The notes under the pieces are model-generated. The model had not been told where the DNA came from. It worked only from the letters and a program-made list of their open reading frames with translations, and did no database searches. A program made the translations under genes and the position numbers. Positions 1-5,283 of a stretch of DNA of 11,938 nt are shown piece after piece; the stretch's first letter is position 1, and every line of letters begins with the position of its first letter. Source of the stretch: an uncultured Clostridia bacterium (lineage in GTDB: Bacteria; Bacillota; Clostridia; Lachnospirales; Bianqueaceae). The stretch is from positions 1 to 11,938 of the forward strand of contig CANOUM010000037.1 of the NCBI GenBank assembly GCA_947570515.1, written 5' to 3'.

Positions 1-635
1 CCGACAGAGCGGGTATGAGGTAAAAAGAGTTTAGTACCAAGTGTGATGCCGGCATAGGTGCCGCCGGAGCCGACTGCGCTTAGGATAGCGTCAGGATGAA
101 TATGCAGGGCGCTGCATTGCTGCGCAATTTCCTGTGCACACGCTACATACCCTAAGCACCCCAAAGGCACAGAGCCGCCGACCGGTATGAAATAGGGCGT
201 ATGGCCCTGTGAGCGCAGTAAGTCCATGAAGCGGTTCATTTCGGCGTAAATCTCATCATAGGAGTCTGTATCGATCAGCATAACCTGAGCGCCTAAAATG
301 TGATCCAGCGTCAGGTTTCCACCCTGCAGCACTCCTCGTTTTTTTAAAAAGAGAATGGATTGCATGCCCAGGCGAGAGGCGCAGGCTGCTGTCAGCATGG
401 CATGATTGGACTGTGGACCGCCGGCGGTCAGGACAATATCCGCGCCTTTCTTTTTCGCGTCAGCGAGTAAAAATTCCAGTTTGCGCACCTTGTTGCCGCC
501 GAGGGCAATGCCGGTCATATCGTCCCGTTTGATATAGATATGTTTACCCAGCTCACGGCTCAGCGTTTCCAGTTTGTAGAGCGGTGTTGGCAAAACGGCA
601 AGAGGAATGCGGTCAAAATCGGTTAGCTGTTTCAT
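1..635 (-). CDS. D-cysteine desulfhydrase / ACC deaminase-family PLP enzyme (3' end outside window)
   Basis: This gene reads leftward from an ATG at 635-633 and has no stop before the window edge, so only the first 211 residues are visible. The protein is a tryptophan synthase beta-like fold PLP enzyme of the D-cysteine desulfhydrase/ACC deaminase family, which splits D-cysteine to pyruvate, sulfide and ammonia, or deaminates related small amino acids. Visible motifs are GGNKVRKLE at residues 47-55, where Lys49 aligns with the PLP lysine of ACC deaminase, and GGPQSNH at 72-78, the carboxylate- and PLP-binding loop. A glycine-rich VGSGGTYAG segment near the edge is the phosphate-binding loop. 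A GCGAGG-like ribosome binding site precedes the start. The substrate cannot be decided from the visible part. It lies only 27 bp downstream of the ssrA terminator stem, with no clear promoter of its own in the gap. Confidence 0.9.
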   Translation of the reverse strand, partial: MKQLTDFDRIPLAVLPTPLYKLETLSRELGKHIYIKRDDMTGIALGGNKVRKLEFLLADAKKKGADIVLTAGGPQSNHAMLTAACASRLGMQSILFLKKRGVLQGGNLTLDHILGAQVMLIDTDSYDEIYAEMNRFMDLLRSQGHTPYFIPVGGSVPLGCLGYVACAQEIAQQCSALHIHPDAILSAVGSGGTYAGITLGTKLFLPHTRSV

Positions 636-662
636 GATCAGTACCTCGCAGATAAGAATAAA

Positions 663-691
663 AAAAGTCTCGAATCCGATTCGAGACTTTT
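663..691 (-). terminator. Intrinsic terminator of ssrA
   Basis: The sequence has 13-bp perfect arms (663-675 and 679-691) around a 3-nt loop. Read on the minus strand, the stem runs into a tract of seven T residues. It begins 4 bases past the mature tmRNA 3' end, so it is the expected ssrA terminator. The opposite strand also has a short T run, so weak bidirectional activity is possible. Confidence 0.9.
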
Positions 692-694
692 GAG

Positions 695-1052
695 TGGAGA
701 TGAGGAGAATCGAACTCCTGTCCGAAAGCCCATCCGCCCTAGGCGCTACCATCATAGTCGGTATTTTGCATTTCCCTTGGCCCAGCTCCTGCCGACAGGA
801 TCAAAGCCTTGGTAGCTTCATGAGTTCTTTGTCATCCGCAAAGCTTAGGATGAAAAGTTCCCTACGTTATGATAACACCCCGGATCCAAAGAGTAGGCGC
901 TCTGGGCGGGACGGCAGCTTTTAATTAAGCTGCGAACGCGTAAGCGTTTTCGTTATTGTTTGCGTTTATATTTAAGGTTTGGTTGTTACGCAGACCAACC
1001 TGCGGATGGCTCCCAAAGCCTCAACGACCCCCGTCGAAACCTTGACATCCCC
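695..1052 (-). ncRNA. ssrA: tmRNA (ssrA)
   Basis: Transfer-messenger RNA rescues stalled ribosomes with SmpB and tags the stalled peptide for proteolysis. On the minus strand the 5' end reads GGGGATG followed by GGTTTCGACGGGGGT, the typical tmRNA start. The 3' end carries the T arm (AGGAG-TTCGATT-CTCCT) and CATCTCC, which pairs with the 5' GGGGATG to make a 7-bp acceptor stem with one G-U pair, then discriminator A at 695. The genomic bases after the discriminator are CTC, so CCA is not encoded and must be added after transcription. The tag reading frame starts at the GCA resume codon at 963 and encodes ANNNENAYAFAA before TAA. The length of about 358 nt is normal. The 5' end would be cut from a ~27-nt longer precursor. 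Confidence 0.97.
925..963 (-). other. tmRNA tag-peptide reading frame
   Basis: Twelve codons from the GCA resume codon (963-961) to TAA (927-925) encode ANNNENAYAFAA. The Ala-Asn-rich start and the C-terminal Ala-Ala degron recognised by ClpXP-type proteases match known Firmicute tags. A second out-of-frame TAA follows almost at once. Confidence 0.92.
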
Positions 1053-1085
1053 GTTAAAGGGCTGCAAACAATTTTGAGTGCATTT

Positions 1086-1114
1086 AGTATAGCGTATAGA
1101 GAAGCGATTGTCAA
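1086..1114 (-). promoter_or_regulatory. ssrA promoter (sigma-A type)
   Basis: On the minus strand TTGACA (1114-1109) is followed after 17 bp by TATACT (1091-1086), close to the sigma-70/sigma-A consensus. The transcript would start near 1079, about 27 nt upstream of the mature tmRNA 5' end, consistent with RNase P trimming. The -35 hexamer lies directly beside, and in phase with, the first unit of the dyad array. Confidence 0.88.
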
Positions 1115-1126
1115 GATATACGACGT

Positions 1127-1135
1127 TTGCGTACA
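1127..1135. repeat. Dyad array unit 0: right half-site only
   Basis: TTGCGTACA at 1127-1135 sits 53 bp before the next right half-site. The position where its left partner should be (1109-1117) keeps only TGT plus one further match and coincides with the ssrA -35 hexamer. Confidence 0.75.
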
Positions 1136-1152
1136 AGCATAGTTTACAAAAT

Positions 1153-1198
1153 TAAACGTACATGTATGCGAAAAAGAAATTGCATACATGTACGTTTA
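1153..1198. repeat. Dyad array unit 1 (17-bp arms)
   Basis: This is the longest dyad: 17-bp perfect arms (1153-1169 and 1182-1198) around a 12-nt loop. The core half-sites are TGTATGCGA (1163-1171) and TTGCATACA (1180-1188), extended outwards by a further ACGTACATGT-like overlap. Confidence 0.88.
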
Positions 1199-1215
1199 TG
1201 AAATAAGAGATTTTC

Positions 1216-1242
1216 TGTACGCAATTTTCGGTTTTGCGTACA
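1216..1242. repeat. Dyad array unit 2
   Basis: TGTACGCAA, 9-bp gap, TTGCGTACA: a perfect 9-9-9 dyad of 27 bp. Confidence 0.88.
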
Positions 1243-1269
1243 TGTTATGAGGAGTATAAGGAAAAGAGT

Positions 1270-1296
1270 TGTACGCAATGTCGTGATTTGCATACA
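1270..1296. repeat. Dyad array unit 3
   Basis: TGTACGCAA, 9-bp gap, TTGCATACA: one transition separates the arms. The TACGC/GCATA pairing keeps a G-T wobble as RNA on one strand. Confidence 0.85.
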
Positions 1297-1324
1297 TATC
1301 GTCCTTGAAAACAGATATGCCACA

Positions 1325-1350
1325 TGTATGCAATTTCTTTTTTGCGTACA
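1325..1350. repeat. Dyad array unit 4
   Basis: TGTATGCAA, 8-bp T-rich gap, TTGCGTACA. The preceding between-dyad segment is 28 bp instead of 27, which keeps the ~54-bp phase. Confidence 0.85.
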
Positions 1351-1377
1351 TATCACCGCCCCAATCCTCCAAGGGCA

Positions 1378-1393
1378 TGTACGCAAAAGCGTA
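1378..1393. repeat. Dyad array unit 5: collapsed
   Basis: TGTACGCAA at 1378-1386 lies in phase, but the right half is not at its expected place (1396-1404). A short GCGTA at 1389-1393 pairs with TACGC at 1380-1384 across four A residues, so the unit may have lost about 9 bp of its gap. Confidence 0.65.
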
Positions 1394-1411
1394 GTTATTC
1401 TTCATCGAAGT

Positions 1412-1439
1412 TTGATTTATTTTGTTTTGCCTGTATAGG
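1412..1439 (+). promoter_or_regulatory. Candidate promoter of the activase-type operon
   Basis: TTGATT (1412-1417) and TATAGG (1434-1439) are separated by 16 bp, giving a modest match to sigma-A promoters. It lies just downstream of the last array unit and about 65 bp before the first start codon. No better pair was seen between the array and the gene. Confidence 0.4.
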
Positions 1440-1504
1440 GCTGAAAAAAGTGGTCAAAATAGAAATGATTACCAAATACAAATTGCTTTGAAATGGAGGA
1501 TGCA

Positions 1505-2413
1505 ATGAAAATTGGACTGCCAAGAGCGATGCATTTTTATTCGTACGGCATCTTATGGTACACATTTTTAGAAAAGCTGGGCGCACAGGTCATATTATCA
1601 GATCTTAGCAATCGTGAGATATTAGACTGCGGAGCTAAGAAAATGGTGGACGGCGCTTGTCTGCCGCTCAAAATTCTGCGAGGACATGTAGAAAATTTAA
1701 AAGAAAAAGGCGTCGATTACATTTTTCTGCCTCGAGTTGTAAAACTCACACCTGCAACCTTTGCTTGTCCCAAATCGGCAGGACTGCCGGAACTGATTTT
1801 TCAGACAGGCAGGGATCTGCCGCCGCTGCTCAGCCCCGTCATAGAAGAAAACGTCGCAGATCCGGCGCCTTATTATGAAACGGCGCATAAGCTGGGAGCC
1901 AGTAAAAAGCAGGCCCAAAAGGCTTTTGCACTGGCGCTGCGCAAATGGTCGCTTCAGCAAAAAGAAAAGCCGCTATCCTCAAAAGAACAAAAAACAATCG
2001 GCATCCTCGGCCACACTTATCTGACCGAGGACCCGTTTATCAATTTTCATCTGGCTGAAAAACTGCAGGCACGAGGATATCAGACTTTTACTTCACGGCA
2101 GCAGCATCAGCTGCTGCAAGGAGAGGAGATCTACCCTAAATTTATGTTTTGGCAGAGCGGACACGACATGGCATATGCCATGCAGCGACCGCTGGACGAT
2201 GGACAGAAGGCGGCAGGCTACATCCTGCTTTCAGCCTTTGGCTGCGGGCCGGATTCGTATATTGAAACGTATTGCCGGGAGTTTCTGCAGAAAAAGGAAA
2301 TTCCCTATCTGGCGCTGACGCTGGATGAACAGACGGGCGAGGCCGGATTTGAGACGCGGATAGAGGCCTTTTTGGATATGATAGAACGCAGAGAAAGGAG
2401 AGCCGGAGCATGA
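1505..2413 (+). CDS. Acyl-CoA dehydratase activase-related protein (DUF2229, COG3580-like)
   Basis: The 302-residue protein starts with MKIGLPRAMHFY, the typical opening of DUF2229/COG3580 proteins found beside HgdC-type ATPases. Likely cluster or structural cysteines are Cys52 (in VDGACLPLK), Cys88 (FACPK), Cys247 (FGCGPDS) and Cys257. Other family signatures are LGHTYLTEDPFIN near 168-180 and DEQTGEAGFETRIEAF at 274-289. No signal peptide or membrane segment is seen, so it should be cytoplasmic. I chose ATG 1505 because GGAGG at 1495-1499 lies 5 nt upstream; an in-frame ATG at 1493 overlaps that site. The stop overlaps the next start (ATGA). The biochemical role of the family is not settled; an Fe-S electron-transfer or reductase-partner role is inferred from the cysteines and from the ATPase neighbour. 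Confidence 0.85.
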   Translation: MKIGLPRAMHFYSYGILWYTFLEKLGAQVILSDLSNREILDCGAKKMVDGACLPLKILRGHVENLKEKGVDYIFLPRVVKLTPATFACPKSAGLPELIFQTGRDLPPLLSPVIEENVADPAPYYETAHKLGASKKQAQKAFALALRKWSLQQKEKPLSSKEQKTIGILGHTYLTEDPFINFHLAEKLQARGYQTFTSRQQHQLLQGEEIYPKFMFWQSGHDMAYAMQRPLDDGQKAAGYILLSAFGCGPDSYIETYCREFLQKKEIPYLALTLDEQTGEAGFETRIEAFLDMIERRERRAGA

Positions 2414-3432
2414 AGGTTTGTTTTCCTAATTTTGGCAGCGTAGGCATTGTGCTGGAGACGCTTTGCCGGCAAGAAAATATTGCATATACAGCGCCGCAGG
2501 CAAAGCTGGAGGAGGCGCTGACCATTGGGGCGCGCCTTTCACCGGAAGGGGTGTGTCTGCCGATGAAGCGGATGCTGGGAGAGTTTGTGCTGGCAGAGCG
2601 GCAAGGCGCCGATACGGCTCTCTTTTTAGGGGGCAGTGGTCCCTGTCGGTTTGGCTACTTTGCGCCTATGATGCAGACCATTTTGCAGCAGCAGGGGAGC
2701 GCGATGCGCGTGCTCAGCATGGAAGCACCGGAAGGCAGCCGCCTGCAGTTTATCAAGGATCTGAGCCGTCTGATCGGCTGCTCAGAGGCCAGAACGGCGC
2801 GTCTTCTGCTCAAGGGCTGGCGGGCCATGCAGTGGCTCGACAAATGGGAAGCGCTGCGCCTGCGCGTGATTGCCGAGACCGGCCGGAGGCCGCCAAAGGC
2901 GGAAGCAGCCGATAGTTTTAGCCTTCTCACAGCCAGACTGCAAGAGCAGTGCAAGGCATGGCAGCCGAAAACGCCGCCGCAGGATCTGCTGCGGGTCGGC
3001 ATCGTAGGAGACATCTATTCAACTGTAGATCCGCTGATCAATCACGGACTGCAGGAGCGTTTGGCAGAGATGGGAGTGCTCACGCGGCGATCCATTGAGC
3101 TAAGCAGCTATTTGCTGCATTTGCTTACCGGGAACCGGGCGCAAAATAAGGCCGCCAGACCTTATCTGGCAAGGGGAATCGGCGGCTTTGCACAGGAGAC
3201 GATTGGCGCGAGTCAGCAAATGCTGGCAGAAGGTTTTGATGGATTGATTCAGGTATATCCGCTCAGCTGTATGCCGGAGATTGTTGCAGACGGTATTTTG
3301 GCAGGCATGCAGCAGGATACGCCCATCCCCGTCTTGCGGCTGGTGCTGGATGAGCATAGCGGTCAGGCCGGCAATCAGACGAGGCTTGAGGCTTTTACGG
3401 ATATGCTGAAAAGAAGGAGAAAAGCAGGATGA
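2410..3432 (+). CDS. Acyl-CoA dehydratase activase-related protein (COG3581-like)
   Basis: This 340-residue cytoplasmic protein is the usual partner of the COG3580-like protein encoded upstream. Family signatures are MKVCFPNFG at the N-terminus, SPEGVCLPMK (Cys49), GGSGPCRFGYF (Cys79), GDIYSTVDPLIN near 200-211, YPLSCMPE (Cys287), and DEHSGQAGNQTRLEAF at 314-329. The N-terminal half repeats the pattern 'CLPxK...GA' seen in the first gene, suggesting the two are related by ancient duplication. It overlaps the upstream stop and the downstream start by ATGA, so the three genes are translationally coupled. In many Clostridia these domains are fused in one ~1400-residue protein; here they are separate. 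The precise reaction is unknown. Confidence 0.83.
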   Translation: MKVCFPNFGSVGIVLETLCRQENIAYTAPQAKLEEALTIGARLSPEGVCLPMKRMLGEFVLAERQGADTALFLGGSGPCRFGYFAPMMQTILQQQGSAMRVLSMEAPEGSRLQFIKDLSRLIGCSEARTARLLLKGWRAMQWLDKWEALRLRVIAETGRRPPKAEAADSFSLLTARLQEQCKAWQPKTPPQDLLRVGIVGDIYSTVDPLINHGLQERLAEMGVLTRRSIELSSYLLHLLTGNRAQNKAARPYLARGIGGFAQETIGASQQMLAEGFDGLIQVYPLSCMPEIVADGILAGMQQDTPIPVLRLVLDEHSGQAGNQTRLEAFTDMLKRRRKAG

Positions 3433-4358
3433 ATGCATATTATATGGGAATTGACATGGGCTCTGTGAGCACCAATCTGGTCTTGATGCGCGAGGATAAA
3501 AGCATTGCTCATAAGCTCTATATCCGTTCACATGGAAAGCCAGTAGACAGCCTGCGCAGCGGAATGGAGCAGCTCGAGCAGCAGGCAGGGGCGTTTGAGG
3601 TACTGGGCGCCGGCGTCACAGGAAGCGGGCGGAAACTCATTGGCGCGCTGATCGGTGCAGATGTAATTAAAAATGAAATCACGGCACATGCGATTGCGGC
3701 CACCACGCAGGTGCCTGACGTCCGGACAGTGCTGGAGATCGGGGGGCAGGACAGCAAGCTGATCTGGCTGCAAAACGGAATTGTGCAGGATTTTGCCATG
3801 AATACGGTCTGCGCCGCCGGGACCGGTTCTTTTTTAGACCGGCAGGCAGGACGCCTCGGCATTGACATTGCCGAGCTGGGGCCGCTGGCTATGCAATCCC
3901 AGCATCCTGTACGCATTGCCGGCCGCTGCGCCGTATTTGCCGAGTCTGACATGATTCACAAACAGCAGGAAGGCGAGCAGGTGGAGGATATTTTGCGGGG
4001 GCTTTGTCAGGCGCTCGTCCGCAATTTCCTATCGAATTTAGCAAAAGGAAAGCAGATCGAAGCTCCGGTGCTGTTTCAGGGCGGCGTGGCCGCCAATCCG
4101 GGGATTGTTCAGGCCTTTGGCGAAGAGCTGCAGACCCCGATTATCGTGCCCCGGTAGTTTGATGTGATGGGAGCATGGGGAGCTGCCATTTTGGCGCAGG
4201 AGGAACTGGAACAAAGCGGAAAAAGCAGTCGCTATCATCCGCTGGCACAGAAGATGACGGGGGAGATGAAAGTCTTTGAATGCACGGACTGCAGTAACCG
4301 GTGTCAGATCGTACGTGCAGGAGAAGCTGTGTGGGGCAGCCAGTGCGGAAAGTATTGA
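3429..4358 (+). pseudogene. HgdC/BadF-type activase ATPase, interrupted by in-frame TAG at 4155
   Basis: COG1924/BcrA-BadF family activases use ATP to push electrons from a dimer-bridging [4Fe-4S] cluster to a partner enzyme. Residues visible are MGIDMGSVSTN (6-16, phosphate 1 loop), IGGQDSK (104-110), Cys128 in NTVCAAGTGSF and Cys167 in AGRCAVFAESD, the two cluster ligands of the family, and FQGGVAANPG (216-225). Translation stops at amber codon 243 (4155-4157). The same frame continues with FDVMGAWGAAILA, the expected C-terminal helix, then a Cys-rich tail (ECTDCSNRC ... QCGKY) ending at TGA 4356-4358, giving 309 sense codons plus the amber. If the stop is real, the product is a 242-residue protein keeping both cluster cysteines but lacking the last part of the ATPase fold. 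A sequencing error or stop readthrough are the alternatives. The start overlaps the upstream stop (ATGA). Confidence 0.85.
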
Positions 4359-4383
4359 CCGCCATCTCAAAGCGCGGTATAAT
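4355..4383 (+). promoter_or_regulatory. Promoter of the phosphoesterase-argH operon
   Basis: TTGACC (4355-4360), 17 bp, TATAAT (4378-4383) is a near-consensus sigma-A promoter whose -35 overlaps the stop codon of the interrupted activase. A 5-bp dyad (ACCGC at 4358-4362 and GCGGT at 4374-4378) spans the spacer and could be an operator, though it is short enough to be chance. No terminator separates it from the upstream genes. Confidence 0.82.
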
Positions 4384-4416
4384 AGGCAGAAAGCATAAAA
4401 TCAGGAGAGGTACAGC

Positions 4417-5283
4417 GTGAATCCAAAAGACAGAAGAAACCCCGCCCGAAAGGTGCTAAGCCGCATTGTAGAATTGTTAAATTATTTGCCGGGAGCAGAC
4501 CGGCTTGTTGTTCGGCGTTACCGGATTGCAAGCCGCAGGATTCCGCCTGCATTTAATGGATACTGTATTGTGCAGATTTCAGATTTGCACGGGCGCTGGT
4601 TTGGCCGAGGCCAAAAAAAGCTCATTGAAGCGGTTCGGAGTTTGCAGCCGGATTTGATTCTGGTTACCGGAGACTGGATTGACATGGATTACCAAAAACG
4701 GGATCAGGACTGCGTTGACACGCTGGTGCGCGGACTTTTGCCGCTGGCGCCGGTATATGGAATTATCGGCAATCATGAAGCCAGAGCCTGGCATAAGACC
4801 AAAATGCTGTGTTCATTAAAGAAAATGGGAGTGCATATGCTGCTCAACCAAAGTACGGTTTTGGAGCGCGGCAGTGACCGGATCGCGCTTACCGGATTTG
4901 TGACTTCATATCATACGCCGCTCAGAGAAGAGCCGGCGCAGTATGAAAAGATAAAACAAGAATACACGAGGGCAGTCAAGTCCTTAGAGGGAAATGCGTA
5001 CCGCATTGCAATGGGGCACAGGCCGGAGCTTTTGGAGCTGTATGAGGAGCTGGAGCTGGATCTGGTGCTGGCAGGGCACGCCCATGGAGGACTGATGAAA
5101 CTGCCGGGAGGCCGCCGCCTTCTGGCGCCTGGACAGGGGTGGCTGCCTCATTATACACATGGTGCATATCAAAAAGGAAAGACACATATGCTCGTAAGCT
5201 GCGGACTGGGAGGGCCCAGAATCGGCATCGCACCGGAAATCGCACAGATTGAGCTGAAGAGCAGGAATGGAGAAAAAATATGA
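4417..5283 (+). CDS. Calcineurin-like metallophosphoesterase (YkuE-like)
   Basis: The 288-residue protein carries all five metallophosphoesterase blocks that bind the two-metal centre: SDLHG (55-59), GDWID (85-89), GNHEA (118-122), GHRPE (200-204) and GHAHGG (220-225). It resembles the YkuE family, but no clear signal peptide or membrane helix is visible in the basic N-terminus, so it is probably cytoplasmic or only peripherally attached. The natural phosphoester is unknown. The start is GTG 4417, chosen because AGGAGAGG lies 6 nt upstream. The gene is first in an operon driven from 4355-4383, and its stop overlaps the argH start by ATGA. Confidence 0.88.
   Translation: MNPKDRRNPARKVLSRIVELLNYLPGADRLVVRRYRIASRRIPPAFNGYCIVQISDLHGRWFGRGQKKLIEAVRSLQPDLILVTGDWIDMDYQKRDQDCVDTLVRGLLPLAPVYGIIGNHEARAWHKTKMLCSLKKMGVHMLLNQSTVLERGSDRIALTGFVTSYHTPLREEPAQYEKIKQEYTRAVKSLEGNAYRIAMGHRPELLELYEELELDLVLAGHAHGGLMKLPGGRRLLAPGQGWLPHYTHGAYQKGKTHMLVSCGLGGPRIGIAPEIAQIELKSRNGEKI

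Larger units (their letters stand above)
1127..1393. repeat. Array of dyad repeats with ~54-bp period
   Basis: Ten copies of a 9-bp half-site alternate in orientation across this gene-free stretch. Left half-sites (TGTAYGCAA) start at 1163, 1216, 1270, 1325 and 1378. Right half-sites (TTGCRTACA) start at 1127, 1180, 1234, 1288 and 1342. The one mismatch is TGTATGCGA at 1163. Each left/right pair has an 8-9 bp gap and adjacent pairs are separated by 27-28 bp, so dyad centres sit near 1175.5, 1229, 1283 and 1337.5, with single half-sites at both ends falling at the predicted phase. The right half often extends to TTGCRTACATRT. Gap and between-dyad sequences are all different. This looks like an array of protein-binding operators or a series of RNA hairpins. 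I do not recognise the motif. Confidence 0.9.

Noticed and set aside
694..1142. Plus-strand frames of 76 and 60 codons across this stretch
   Set aside because: They lie opposite the tmRNA gene and its promoter, and have no ribosome binding sites or recognisable protein features.
1127..1393. CRISPR array
   Set aside because: Unique 27-28 bp segments between ~27-bp palindromic units look CRISPR-like, but only the two 9-bp arms are conserved; the middle of each unit differs in every copy, and no cas gene is in the window.
1196..1405. Minus-strand 69-codon frame whose translation shows an 18-residue repeat beginning MYA
   Set aside because: The repeat comes from the 54-bp DNA period, which is a multiple of three. 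There is no ribosome binding site before the ATG, and unit spacing varies by 1 bp (53, 54, 55), which would break the frame if protein were selected.
4155..4157. Pyrrolysine codon
   Set aside because: No pyrrolysine genes are in view, and known pyrrolysine proteins are methylamine methyltransferases and a few others, not HgdC-type ATPases; a plain nonsense change is simpler.
4164..4358. Separate 64-residue gene
   Set aside because: It is the same frame as the activase after the amber codon, carries the activase C-terminal motif, and has no ribosome binding site at 4164.
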